The notes under the pieces are model-generated. The model had not been told where the DNA came from, ran no database searches, and saw nothing but the letters and a program-made list of their open reading frames with translations. Below are positions 1-10,559 of a DNA stretch of 64,000 bases, in pieces. A program made the translations under genes and the position numbers. Source of the stretch: Micrasema longulum (lineage: Eukaryota; Arthropoda; Insecta; Trichoptera; Brachycentridae); assembly GCA_022494885.1 (NCBI GenBank), contig JAGVSM010002689.1, positions 124,001 to 188,000 of the forward strand. Direction: 5' to 3'. Every line of letters begins with the position of its first letter. Position 1 is the first letter of the stretch.

Positions 1-113
1 CCTATGTTTGAACATCTATATTTCTTCAATTCTTCCATTTGTTGATTTTAGTGAAGTTAAAGAGCTTCATCTGACTGAATTATTTCACATACTAGGCAAC
101 GCCTGAAAATAAT
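1..113 (-). repeat. Family P dispersed repeat, partial copy at the window edge
   Basis: One end of a repeat found about a dozen times in this window. It contains the conserved blocks 'gaacatctata', 'gaagttaaagagct' and 'aggcaacgcctgaaaat'. I take as sense the strand that ends 'tctctgttgtaatatgtt'; this copy is antisense and is cut by the window edge. No coding capacity is visible in the family. Confidence 0.8.
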
Positions 114-846
114 TTTTTAAATTTTTAAACTTCTTCTTGGACTATTAATAAACTATTTAATACGGCATTACAAGTATACACTGTCCGTATTGTATTGTTA
201 GATATAATACGGCCTATTGATGTTTGTATTAGTTTAAATGAAAAATACGTTCTGTTTTCGTTATGAGTAGATTTTTTATTATAGGTTTGTTATTTGAGAA
301 AATCCTATTACCACGCAGAATAAAATTGCATTGTTATAGAAAAGTGAAGAGAACGTGAGCCAAATTATTACTTGAAGCTTCAATATTGTTTTACGATTTC
401 CCTAGGTCCTTTGACTAATCAGAAGAGAAAATTTCATTACATAACCGAAGAGTGAACAAACATAATACACACACAACTACCGGTGTACAAGGGTAGAAAG
501 AATTTTATTTATTCATGTTTTAAGCTTATTCGGAATTAAAATACAAGTGATGTAATAAATATTTTACCTACTCGTTTTAATATTCACTGTAAAATAAAAT
601 TTATTAATTTACATGATTTAATTGGGACACAAGCTTCAACTCCAAGGTACTTGACATATGTCCACTGTTGAGTTAGGACGAATAATATAGTAGAATATTT
701 TTTCGTAATAATGAAGTACGATAATATCGTGTCAAAATCTTTGTAGACATTTTGTTTTATTTATTTTATTTTTATTTTATTTTATTTGGCATTTTACAGC
801 TATAATGTTACTATAAGTAGGAATATTTTTATTTGTATTCCTGGAC
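114..846. other. AT-rich stretch without recognised genes
   Basis: I see no coding region. A TTTTA/TTTAT-type simple repeat lies at about 745-790. Confidence 0.6.
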
Positions 847-1100
847 AACAACAATTTAACGGTAACTTCAAAAGTCAAGTATCTAGGGCACATGCTGACT
901 GATAATTGTAAAGATGATCAGTGCCTCGATTATGAACGCTATCTTCATCTGTATATATCGAGACGGTATACTTAACTTCTGTACTATCTGTATCTTACCT
1001 CGGTATGTTCTACCTACTTGTCATATCGACATCATATGATCGAAACAAGCCAATGGAATGATCGCAAACAATTAGTCCGCGTTTCGTACGTCATTAACAT
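847..1100 (+). pseudogene. Fossil fragment of a non-LTR retrotransposon reverse transcriptase
   Basis: The frame from 862 reads VTSKVKYLGHML followed by TDN-KDDQ. This matches the block just downstream of the catalytic palm in many insect LINE reverse transcriptases (KYLGH..TD...DD). Further on, with frame changes and stops, 1040-1100 gives a weak match to a following block of the type 'AYNNAFR'. The fragment is short and heavily decayed and cannot encode a protein. Family assignment is not possible from this much sequence. Confidence 0.55.
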
Positions 1101-1377
1101 TTAAAATGGTTCTCATTTATATTTTAAATAGGCTTCTGTAATAAAAAATGCTCACTTCAAAGCGATTATAAACTCTAATAAATCCCAATTCAAGCAAAAA
1201 ATGCTCGCTTGAACATGAATCTTGTATGACTTGTATGGTACGCTTAACGATCGTCTGTATGTATCTACCGATCGACTACAAAGCCGGCTCATTTAATGTC
1301 TCGATACATACATTCGAAAAAATGGTATTACAGAAAAAATATAATGACTAAATTATTTTTTTAGAGTGGTAACTTTT

Positions 1378-1446
1378 AAACGCCTAGATGCTCTTATTTT
1401 TTAATAGGACAGAACCTAGCGACATTTTTTTCACATCTAGGCGTTT
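1378..1446. repeat. Short inverted repeat (13-bp arms)
   Basis: The arm 1378-1390 (aaacgcctagatg) is perfectly complementary to 1434-1446, with a 43-nt spacer. It may be a remnant of MITE ends; no target duplication is obvious. Confidence 0.5.
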
Positions 1447-1624
1447 GTTTTATTAAAGTGACAGTTATGTCGGAATTTAATTCAACTTCAAAACTTACTT
1501 ATTTCTCTCTCAAATTTATAAAAGGCTTTTAAGAAAAAAAGTGCCAGCCTCAAAACGATTAAAAATTTAACAAATCATAATTAAAGAAAAAATTTCTCGG
1601 TAGAATAAATTTTATAAAATTTAA

Positions 1625-1930
1625 CTATGGTGAAGGTGTATAGTTGGTTTTGCATGTTGGTTCAATTGGTGTCCTGACGAAGAGACGTAAACGTCTCGAA
1701 ACTGGTAGACATACAAAAGTCGGTAAGTGGTCATATACAAATATTAAATAACATTTAGTAAAATGTCGTATTATCAGCGCTATGATTTTCTCAAGTGTTG
1801 TGATATTGAAATTACTCGAACGATGACGTCTCAAGTTCTCTACGGTGCATTGTCCTGATTGGTGAATTGGCTTCCCGTTACCCGGAAATGTATCAAAACA
1901 CTCTGTCATTGGTTTATTTAAAAGAACTAG
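1625..1930 (+). repeat. Dispersed repeat containing a hammerhead-like core (family H)
   Basis: The left half (1625-1770) matches 47797-47935 and the right half (from about 1770) matches 52263-52450, all in the same orientation. The left half holds the hammerhead-like motif described separately. Such motifs are known from Penelope-like retroelements and their nonautonomous relatives, so this may be a Penelope-like terminal repeat. No reverse transcriptase or endonuclease coding sequence lies nearby, so that is inference. Confidence 0.55.
1669..1712 (+). ncRNA. Hammerhead-ribozyme-like motif (type I layout, minimal stem III)
   Basis: Core box CTGACGA lies at 1674-1680. Stem II is GAGACG (1682-1687) with CGTCTC (1692-1697), six perfect pairs around loop TAAA. 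Box GAAA is at 1698-1701. Stem III would be only A1701:T1706 and C1702:G1705. A GTA triplet at 1705-1707 would be the cleavage site. Stem I is GTGTC (1669-1673) with GACAT (1708-1712), the last pair being G:U. One extra A (1681) between the first box and stem II departs from the consensus, so activity is uncertain. The homologue at 47847-47874 has lost the GAAA box. Confidence 0.5.
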
Positions 1931-2900
1931 TGACTTTGTTTAAAGTTGATTTACATTAAAATCATTTTTATTATTTTTTTCACACATTTTCGAGAAACTT
2001 CGATTTACAATTAACTGCTCTTATTTTTACCGACCATAAGAAGGTCCTTTTATACACCCAATTTTCCATAGCACTGAACTCTCTCATTAGGATTTCAATC
2101 ATCAGTACTATTATTTGTATTTAAATAATGCGATGTTTCTAATATCTGACCCAAGTTTTAAATAAATATATTATTTAATAAGTATATATCTTGATAACAT
2201 CCTAAGGAATGCAATCCAGCCTTGTCTACAAACATTTAAACATACTAAAAGTATTGTTGAAAAAATTAAACATAACGAATCTGGGGTAAGTTCACTTTAA
2301 ACTGGACATATATATTATATAGCCGACACTGCAAAGTTCTGTCGGAACCCTTAGCTGATGTCACATAAGATCTTGGTAAACAGACAAACACTGTCTCCCA
2401 CGTATATCAAACAAGGTGTGGAATACATTATGTGTCGAAACTAGTATGAAGTCACAGGTAAACCACACTGACGTGTAGTAAATATACACATCATTTCTAC
2501 CCTAGTTACATCTAAAACAAAGCAATTGTTGTGGCACATAAAATATGAATTATCTCACATTTACTATGTTTTAAAAAAATAAGAAAAAACTGTTTTATTG
2601 TATTATTTTCAATGAAATATTTAAACATATGTAATATTTGTGTGAACATATTTATAATGTACAAAAAAATGCACATAATTCATATTAAGCGACACCGCTT
2701 GCACGCAACATATCACACTAGTCGAATTAAATACTAAGTTAAATTAAATAATAAGCTGTCATATAACAATTTAGTTCCAAAACTTTTAATTATTATCAGT
2801 AATTAGCAATCACAATATTTATTTGGATTATATTTGTATAATTTTTAAAACAAAAATATGAATTAAATAGCAATATGTAAACTTTAATGTAGTAATCAAG
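1931..2900. other. AT-rich stretch without recognised genes
   Basis: I find no coding region or structured repeat here beyond AT-rich low-complexity tracts. Confidence 0.5.
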
Positions 2901-3048
2901 AATATTTTTAGCTTGTCCAAATTTTGTAGACAAGGACTGGATTTAACTGAGTAGGAAGCTGTTTATATTAACAGATTACAGCCTTGTAGATGCCTAGACT
3001 TCTTCATTACCTTCTCTAAAATGTTCTTTATCTCTGTTGTAATATGTT
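2901..3048. repeat. Family P copy with internal inversion
   Basis: It starts with the antisense block 'agcttgtccaaat...gacaaggactgg' (2901-2975), then flips at about 2976-2980 to the sense block 'ttgtagatgcctagacttc', and ends at the conserved terminus 'tctctgttgtaatatgtt'. Confidence 0.75.
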
Positions 3049-3150
3049 ATTAAAAAAGGTTTTTTGCAAATTTGATCGTAGTAATATTATGTTTTACTGT
3101 TTGTCAACAAGAAAAATGTTTCTGCCTTGTAGTTTCTTTCATCATAATAT

Positions 3151-3265
3151 TTTGTCTGCCTAGTGATTTGTCTATCATGCAAGAAGTCTCGGGTTTGATT
3201 CCCGGCATGTTTGACTCACAGTATTTGTTATAAAATGTGTTTTTACATTAGAATATTTCGTGATT
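3151..3265 (+). repeat. tRNA-derived SINE, family S2, partial
   Basis: It has the RNA polymerase III B-box-like 'gggtttgattccc' at about 3191-3203, preceded by 'atcatgcaagaagtctc' and followed by the family body 'gaatatttcgtg'. Better copies are at 23231, 33875, 58653 and, reversed, 62577. Confidence 0.65.
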
Positions 3266-4118
3266 TGTTGACTATAGTTAGTGGTTTTAGTTTTTTTGAT
3301 AAATAAGTCTTTGTAATTCCTTTATAGTTAATAAGATAAAATTTCTATAATGTGCGTTGAAGAACAGTTTTATTTTGACACCTTACCACCTACTCATTTT
3401 TAAATAATGTTTCTCATTGTTGACTATTATATATTTTTTCCAGTGTATTTTTTTTAAATCGAGATGAAAAATAAGTATTTTATTCTTCGTCTCATTTCTC
3501 CGGGGATCTAGATGAATGTCTCTGAGAGGGCAGAATAGATGACACAGCTTTCTCGACCTAAAGAAACTTAATTTAATTAAAATAATAATTAATAATTAAT
3601 AATTAAATTATTTCTTTATATGAAACAAACTTCGTAAGGTGATGTTTATACAAGTAAATAAATACCTGTGTTTTATATCGAGGCTTTACCGGCAGACTGC
3701 GTTAAGTCATTAACATAGGTTCCGAAATAATCGCCTTTTAATGTTTTTTATTCTTTCAACGCATTATTTCTCCCACAATATTTTTATTTAAACTTTAAAA
3801 GAGTAATTTTTAATCTCGGCATATAAAAAAAAACTCTTGACTTAATGCATTCTGTCAGTATAGCCTAGATATATTTTTAATATTTTAAAATATAAGTGCA
3901 AGATGTTGATTTCAAATTTTATGCTTTGCCTAGCGTAAAAATGACTCTTTTAAAGCTTTAAAAAAATTGAATAAAAGAAAATTGTGGGAGAAAGAATGCG
4001 TTTCTTTTTCCATAGAGTCTTTATTCAATAAAAAACACACATTATTCCAATATTATAACATTATAAAAAGAAAACAAAGTATTAAATTATATTTTGTTGG
4101 GATAAACTATTAAATAAT
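3266..4118. other. AT-rich stretch without recognised genes
   Basis: I see no gene or classifiable element. Confidence 0.5.
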
Positions 4119-4530
4119 ATATTACAACAGTGATGAAGAACATTTAAGAGAAAGTAATATATAAGTAATATAGAAGAATTTTCAGGCGTTGCCTAGTATG
4201 TAGGTGAAATAATTCAATTAGATTAATCTCACCCGCATAAATAAAGGTTTCAGCTCTTTAACTTCACAAACATCAACAGATGAAAGAATTGAAGGAATAT
4301 AGATGTTCAAATATGGGCAGAATGGTGAACGTTACACAGTGCGTGAAGTGGCCACTTAAACCAGCCATTGACAGGTCAAAAGCCCTGTAGATGCCTATAC
4401 TTCTATATTACCTTCTCTTAAATGTTTTTCATCTCTGTTGTAATAGGTTAATATAAACAGCTCCCCATGAAGTTGATTCCAGTCCATGTCTACAAAAATT
4501 TGGACAAACTCAAAATATTGTTATCAAATT
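4119..4530 (+). repeat. Family P, long copy with inverted 5' piece
   Basis: A short antisense segment starts at the conserved terminus 'atattacaacag' (4119-4186). It is joined to a long sense copy from 'ttttcaggcgttgcctag' through 'tctctgttgtaat' to 'caaactcaaaatattg'. The sense part continues about 90 bp beyond the terminus used by other copies, showing the longer form of the unit. Confidence 0.75.
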
Positions 4531-5478
4531 ATAGTTTGTCACGGGTGCTCAGACATTAGTTTTAATTAATAATCAAATAAAAGAGTTCGGACATAATACT
4601 GTATAAATATAAAATAATTAACATAAATTATTTTGTTTTTGATGCTTTGAAAAATATTATTAAGAAAACAGAAAAGAAAAAAACTCAACAAAACCAGATA
4701 AAATGGTTTAAAAAATATTTTTTAATAGTAAGAAAATATATAAAAATATTATAACTATAATCAAATTATAATTAAATTAAAGGAATATAATTAAAATAAA
4801 GGAATTATAATTAAAGGAATAGCCATTTGCTTGAATTTATTTTAAACGGGAAAATATATATATACATTTATAAATAACGAGTGCTCATAAATGTAATCAA
4901 ATCAATATTGAAAATAAAACAATGTAAATCGAAAATTTCAATTCATATCTACAGAATAAATAAACACAACAACAACTCAAGAAAATTAAAAGTACCCATT
5001 AAAATAAAGATCTGAAAAATGTAAATAAAATAACAGCTTTTCCAATACATGAAGGTGCTAGATATGAGACAACTGTAGCTAAATAAAGCAATTACACACT
5101 TCTGGTCAAACAATAAGGAGAGGTCTCAGCAGAATGTCCGTATCAGGTTTTCCCAGAGCATGAATTATGTCACACCCAAAACCCGTACGACTTTTGCTCA
5201 GAGGCATCTCTCATTCATCGCACCGAGATTTTTAGATATTTTGGAAGAACGTATCAAGCTCTCAAGGACAAAATTTATTTCAAGAAAGGAGTTAAGGACT
5301 GGATTTTCCTAAGTGTGACGAATTTGAGTAGGAAACTCCTTCATGGTTTTCTAAATGCTCAAGTTTACTATTTACCATATTGATGTGCCATATATATGTT
5401 TTTTTTATTTTTTATAATTATTTTTTATGTTTCTAATCCTATATTTGTGGTGATATACTCATGTGTCTGTGTCATATA
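4531..5478. other. AT-rich flank of the Tigger insertion
   Basis: No gene is recognised. The sequence just before the transposon and just after it (7882-7975, with two polyadenylation-like AATAAA motifs) together resemble the 3' untranslated tail of an older element, but I cannot name it. Confidence 0.4.
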
Positions 5479-5501
5479 CAGTGGTGCCTCGCATAACGAA
5501 C
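5479..5501 (+). repeat. Left terminal inverted repeat of the Tigger element
   Basis: It begins CAGTGGTGCCTCGCATAACG and matches the reverse complement of 7857-7879 with two differences. Confidence 0.9.
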
Positions 5502-5559
5502 GCCTCGCACAGCGAACGCTGCACACAACGAACTTCCTTTTCGTTCATTTCACGATTCA

Positions 5560-5870
5560 TACAACGAACTTCGCTTCACACAACGAACTTCGCTTCACAC
5601 AACGAACTTCGCTTCACACAACGAAGTCGCCCACTTCACACGATCACTGCCGATTTATTGCATCCTTCCGCGCAGGCAGTCGTTAGTCACTGAGCAGTAC
5701 GCTTAACTTACGCACGTGTCGCAGCAATCGTTCATCATTACAACGAAGTCGCCCGATCTTCTACGATCACTGCCGATTAATTGCATCCTCCCGCGCAGGC
5801 AGTCGTTAGACTCGTTAGTCACTGCGTAGTACGCTTAACTTACGCACGTATCGCAGCAATCCTTCTTCAT
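5560..5870 (+). repeat. Subterminal tandem repeats in the Tigger 5' region
   Basis: Two layers are present. At about 5565-5625 a 19-bp unit of the form 'acaacgaacttcgcttcac' is repeated three to four times. Then a segment of about 120 bp (from about 5619, 'acaacgaagtcgccc', through 'gcaggcagtcgttag' and 'cgcagcaatc') is repeated once more from about 5740 with small changes. The arrays lie between the TIR and the start codon and could act as transposase-binding or promoter sequence; that role is inference. Confidence 0.8.
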
Positions 5871-5936
5871 TACGAATTAAATCGCACACGTATCACGGCA
5901 GTCGTCCTTTTAAGATAAACTCAACATTTTTTTTAT

Positions 5937-7652
5937 ATGATGGGTTCTAAAAAAAGCAGGAAGGTGATTTCTCTTGAAATGAAACAGGAAATAATTAGAA
6001 GGAGTGAATGTAGGGTAAAACAGTGTGACCTCGTCAAAGAGTTTGGCCTCAACAAGACCACCATTTTCACCATTTTGACAAACAAGGATGCAATAAAATC
6101 AGCCAAAGTAGCCAAAGGAGTATCAAAACTATTTAATGAAAAACATAGATCTTCAATCCACGAGGAAATGGAGAGGCTATTAGCGATTTGGATTAAGGAC
6201 AGGCAGGTGAAAGGTGACGTAACAACCCAAGATATTATCTGTCACAAGGCCAAGATAATTTATGAAGATCTAAAGAAAAACATCCCTGGAAGTAGCAGCA
6301 ATCAAGATAATAAAGAAGATTTCAAAGCCAGCAGGGGGTGGTTTTTTAGATTTAAGAAAAGGTATGGAATCCACAGCGTTAATATGCACGGTGAGGCTGG
6401 CAGTGCTGATAAAAAAGAAGCAGAAAAGTTCTCTATTAATTTTCAAAAATTTATTATGGATGAAGGATACTGCCCACAACAAGTGTTCAATGCCGATGAA
6501 ACGGGTCTTTTCTGGAAAAGAATGCCGAGCAGAACCTTCATTACAAAAGAAGAGAAGAAATTGCCAGGACACAAAGCCATGAAGGACAGACTTACCCTTA
6601 TGATTTCGTCTAATGCCAGCGGAGACCTCAAGATCAAACCTCTATTGGTTTATCACTCTGAAAATCCAATAATTTTTAAGAAAAATAACGTTATTAAGTC
6701 CAAATTGCCCGTCCATTGGAAGTCCAATCAAAAAGCCTGGGTGACCCAAGTTATCTTCAACGAATGGATTCTGGAAACCTTTGCTCCTGCCGTGAAGAAA
6801 TTCTTGTTGGAAAAAGAACTGCCGCTCAAAGCCCTTCTGATACTTGACAATGCCCCTTCTCACCCAAAAGACCTAGAAGAAATATTGCAGGAAAATTATC
6901 CTTTTATCAAGGTGCAGTATTTGCCACCAAACACCACATCCATTCTCCAGCCAATGGATCAGCAAGTTATTGCGAACTTTAAAAAACTCTACACTAGAGC
7001 CCTCTTTAATAAGGTGTTTGAAGAATGCGAGTTTGGTGGAGACAATATGACTATCCGAATGTTTTGGAAGGAGAAATTTGATATCCTTTTGGCAATACGA
7101 CTTATACAGAAGGCCTGGGAAGAAGTGTCACAAAGGACCCTCATTTCTGCTTGGAAGATGCTTGTGCCTTCGTGGATTCAGGAAGAAGCAGTAGTTGATG
7201 ACACAGAAGTGGTGAAGGACATCATCACAGTGGCCCAAAGGTTGGAATTAGAGGTAGAGGAAGATGATGTAGAGGAGCTTATTGAGGAACACAAAGAAGA
7301 GCTGACAACTGAAGAGCTCCAAACACTTCTGGCCCAACAACAGGACAATGCTCAAAGGGAAGCTTCATCTGATAACGAGGAGCAACAATCAAACAATCAA
7401 CCAATTCCAACTGCTGACATCAAGAACATCCTGGTCAAATGGAAAGCAGTTCAGGAGTTTACCAATGCCCACTATCCGGATTCCGCTGAAGCAAACAGGA
7501 TCAACGACCTGTACTCCGATACTCTTGTCCGTTATTTCCGGCAGATGTTGAAGAAAAGAGAGAAACAAACGACTTTGGACAGGTTTTTCACTGCACCATC
7601 GGCCAAAAAGCGGAAAATGGATGAAGATGTGCAAGATTCGATTATTTCTTAA
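5937..7652 (+). CDS. Tigger/pogo transposase (CENP-B-like HTH, DDE_1 family)
   Basis: A 571-residue transposase that should bind the transposon ends in the nucleus and catalyse cut-and-paste excision and insertion at TA. Residues about 6-55 form a psq-type helix-turn-helix (KQCDLVKEFGLNKTTIFTIL). Residues about 70-145 form a CENP-B/Tc5-type helix-turn-helix ending in GWFFRFKKRYGI. The DDE_1 catalytic core follows: D187 in NADETGLFWKR, D304 in LILDNAPSHP and D341 in ILQPMDQQVIANFKK, 36 residues after D304, as usual for pogo enzymes. A glutamate-rich tail (about 430-460) and a basic KKRK motif near 562-566 (possible nuclear localisation signal) end the protein. Translation could start at either of two adjacent ATGs (5937 or 5940). 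There is no stop or frameshift and the length is typical for Tigger. Confidence 0.95.
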   Translation: MMGSKKSRKVISLEMKQEIIRRSECRVKQCDLVKEFGLNKTTIFTILTNKDAIKSAKVAKGVSKLFNEKHRSSIHEEMERLLAIWIKDRQVKGDVTTQDIICHKAKIIYEDLKKNIPGSSSNQDNKEDFKASRGWFFRFKKRYGIHSVNMHGEAGSADKKEAEKFSINFQKFIMDEGYCPQQVFNADETGLFWKRMPSRTFITKEEKKLPGHKAMKDRLTLMISSNASGDLKIKPLLVYHSENPIIFKKNNVIKSKLPVHWKSNQKAWVTQVIFNEWILETFAPAVKKFLLEKELPLKALLILDNAPSHPKDLEEILQENYPFIKVQYLPPNTTSILQPMDQQVIANFKKLYTRALFNKVFEECEFGGDNMTIRMFWKEKFDILLAIRLIQKAWEEVSQRTLISAWKMLVPSWIQEEAVVDDTEVVKDIITVAQRLELEVEEDDVEELIEEHKEELTTEELQTLLAQQQDNAQREASSDNEEQQSNNQPIPTADIKNILVKWKAVQEFTNAHYPDSAEANRINDLYSDTLVRYFRQMLKKREKQTTLDRFFTAPSAKKRKMDEDVQDSIIS

Positions 7653-7856
7653 AATTAAAAAATGTGTGTTTTTTTAATTATGTTTTTAGATGTATCTAAA
7701 TAAAAATAATAACAAAAAATTTATCTTTTTTTTATGTCATCTTACCATATTTTATGCTACAGAACGAATTATTTTTTTTAACATGTATTGTTATGGGAAA
7801 ACGCGTTTCACATAACGAACTTTTCGCATAACGAACTTGCTCCTGGAACGAATTAA

Positions 7857-7879
7857 GTTCGTTGTGTGAGGCACCACTG
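7857..7879 (-). repeat. Right terminal inverted repeat of the Tigger element
   Basis: Read on the minus strand it begins CAGTGGTGCCTCACACAACG. TA follows at 7880-7881. Confidence 0.9.
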
Positions 7880-7995
7880 TAATTGCTCGTCCATCTCAAC
7901 ACAGGACATTTAGTCCCATGGTGTTGGGACTTATTGTCTCAAATAATGTACAATAAACTTATGTCTGTAAATAAATAAATAAGAAATAAATAAAC

Positions 7996-8577
7996 AACAA
8001 CAACAACAACAACAAACCATCACGCCGTTTCCCCGTAGGGGTAGGCAGAGAGGATAGAACGCCATAACACTCTATCTTGGCATACAGACCTCGCTTCCTC
8101 TACATTCATACATCTTCTTATGCACGCACGCCGATTATTCCTACTTTTGACATGTCCATCTTCAAGCATTTGATGGACTTGATCGTGCCATGTCTTTCTC
8201 GGTCTCCCTCGTTTTCTGCATCCATCAACATTTGCATCGTAGATCCTTTTAGTCGTTCTTTCGCCGTCCATTCGCTCTACATGTCCAAACCAACGCAGCA
8301 CCCCATTCTTAATTCTGTCAATAATGCATGTCTCAGCCTTACACACTTCACGGATCTCGACATTTGTGCACCTATCATACATCGTTTTACCACACATTCG
8401 CCTGAGGAATCGCATTTCGACAGCATTCAACCTACTTTCATCATTATTTTTCTAATTCCATACTTCACTCCCATACATTAGAGTTGGAACTAGAACTCCG
8501 TTGTGAACTGCTAGTTTAGCCTCCTGCGATAAACATTTGTTTGCCAAAGTAGATTTTAGTGCACCGTTCACCCTGTT
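7996..8577 (-). pseudogene. RTE-like LINE, C-terminal end of the reverse transcriptase ORF (copy 1)
   Basis: On the minus strand, 8577 to 8018 reads as the C-terminal region of an insect endonuclease-reverse transcriptase of the RTE type: a 'LVPTLMYGSEVW' block, an in-frame stop just after it, then NAVEMRFLRRMCGKTMYDRC, KNGVLRWFGHVERMDG, GRPRKTWHDQV and the end SAYPYGETA followed by TGA. The 3' untranslated part is very short and runs into a (GTT)n microsatellite (7996-8016), as in RTE elements. Everything 5' of this is missing, so the copy is a 5'-truncated dead insertion. A second copy lies at 63420-63885 in the same orientation. Confidence 0.85.
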
Positions 8578-9399
8578 CCCGAAATAAATAAAAGGAAAGT
8601 TTAACCTAAGAAAACAACTAAAATGTATTCAATGAGAGACAAAAATACTGAGTTAAAGAATAAAAAAACTTTAAAGGCGATTATCTAGGAACTTAATGAA
8701 TTTTGTCAGTAAAGCCTCGATGTGTAAGATGTCTACTGTTTATCATCGTTTCGACGATACTACTTGATCAAACAGAAACATAATGTAAACAAGATTGTGC
8801 TTTATGCTGTAGGATCCTGCAATTCTTGTTAATCTCCTCATATATGTACAATATCTTACCTCACAAAGATAAAGATCTGGTTCAAACTTTGAATTCTGAA
8901 AGTTCCACTGGATACATTCTACGATTAAAAATAGTTATAAATATAAGTTAATAAGAAACGCAAGTTTTTCGACAGTAGTTACATGGTTAGTAACGTACAT
9001 ACAAAAGTGTAGTTCAAGTCGTTTTTACACTTGTTCAATGTTGTATCGGTCAAAAAACCACAGCACAATATCTTTAATTATTTTTTGATCGATAAGGCAA
9101 AAAAAAAAAATTAAACTTTGGATCTGGCATTGAAAGATAACTTATTAATACGTTTTTTTAAAGCTCTTTTATGCTTTAGATTAGGATGAATTATTTTAGT
9201 AAAGCAATTACAAATAATAAAGCATAGTAAGTCACAAAAAAATGCCGTTTTCAATGGGAATTTTTTTATTTGTGTCTCAATAAATGTAAAAAAAAATTGT
9301 GAATAAAATAAACTATAATTATTTTTAAACAAACTATTGTTCGATTTGAAAAATTGTTCACATATTTTTTAGAAAAATTCAATTAGGAAAAATAAACAC
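8578..9399. other. AT-rich stretch without recognised genes
   Basis: No supportable coding region or element. A poly-A tract lies near 9098. Confidence 0.5.
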
Positions 9400-9965
9400 A
9401 TTATAACATATAACAACAGAGATGACTTACATTTTACAGAAGGTCATGTAGATGTCTAGGCATCTACAGGACTTATGACCTGTTATTGGCTGGTTTAAGT
9501 GGCCACTTTACACACTGTGTAACATTCACCATTCTGCCTATATTTGAACTTCCATATTCCTTCAATTCTTTCCTCTGTTGATGTTTGCGAAGTTAAATGG
9601 TTGAAACCTTTATTTATGCGGGCGAGATTCATCTAATTGAATTATTTTACCTACATACTAGACAACGACTGATTTTTTTTTCAATTTCTATACTTTTTCA
9701 TGGACCAGGTGGATTTACCAAGAATATTTTAAGTTTGTCCGAATTTTTGTAGACTAGGACTAGATTCAACTCCCTGGAAGCTGTTAATATCAATATATTA
9801 CAAACCAGCCGATGACAGGTCATAAGCTCTGTTGATGCCTCCACTTATATATTACCTTCTCTAAAATATTGTTCATTTCTGTTGTAATATATTAATATTA
9901 TCAGCTCCCAGGGAGTTAAACTCAGACCTTGCCTACAAAAATTTGGACCAACTCAAAATATTGTT
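9400..9965. repeat. Family P, complex copy (tandem then inverted)
   Basis: An antisense unit runs from about 9400 to about 9690 ('ggcatctacagg', 'gtggccactttacacact', 'gcgggcgagattcat'). It continues head-to-tail through 'ttcatggaccaggtggattt' into a second antisense unit (9716-9800), then flips at about 9801 to a sense unit ending 'gaccaactcaaaatattg'. This shows that units of about 450 bp can be joined in tandem. Confidence 0.75.
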
Positions 9966-10559
9966 GACTTATACTTGATTAAAAGTGGAAGGAAGGAACA
10001 TGAAAGGCTAGATATTTAAAGGACTTATGACCTATCATTGGCTTGATGAGAATTTCTCAGATTCGAAATTCCTCTGGTAAAAAAAATGTAATAATAGTGT
10101 CAAGAATCACATTTTATAAAATATATTTCTTCACACCGTAACTCAAATCTAGGTCCTCGAGTACCCAGCCAAGTGCTTTTAAAAACAAGGCTAGCAAACA
10201 ATTTACAAATAATTCTCAAATTTCACGTCTCTATCTCTTTAAACTAACTCGAAACTTCGTAGATATTTGAGAGTTCGAAAACTATTGAATACCTATTTAA
10301 AATCAAAAAGCTTTTTTCAGGATTGGAATGCGCGATCTTCAAATTTCGTTAGCTAAAATGGAAATGAAAAAAACACGAAATGACTGAAACAAATCTCAAA
10401 TTTCTAGCGCTTTTTTGTCAATCGAATGTAAGAAACTTGTCTTCAGGTTTCGTATTTTATTGAATAATACAATTAAAAAATGACAAGGCGTCGAGTCTTA
10501 ACGTAAACCATATATCAAAGCATTCTCGTACATCATAAGAATGACGCCATATAAACATT
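9966..10559. other. AT-rich stretch without recognised genes
   Basis: Nothing is recognised except that the end grades into the repeat starting near 10560. Confidence 0.45.

Larger units (their letters stand above)
5479..7879 (+). mobile_element. Complete Tigger/pogo DNA transposon
   Basis: The element is 2401 bp, flanked by TA dinucleotides (5477-5478 and 7880-7881), the target duplication of the Tc1/mariner superfamily. The terminal inverted repeats start CAGTGGTGCCTC and agree at 21 of 23 positions. The ends are rich in 'acgaac' motifs, possible transposase binding sites. A single uninterrupted transposase frame occupies 5937-7652, followed by AATAAA at about 7698. TIR sequence, TA duplication and the CENP-B-like transposase all place it in the pogo/Tigger group. 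Complete ends and frame suggest a recent insertion that may still encode active transposase. Confidence 0.93.

Noticed and set aside
1625..1909. Minus-strand 94-codon open frame
   Set aside because: It overlaps the family H repeat and has no domain; the repeat explains the sequence.
5568..5625. CRISPR-like array of short repeats
   Set aside because: The 19-bp units are directly adjacent without unique spacers and lie in a eukaryotic transposon.
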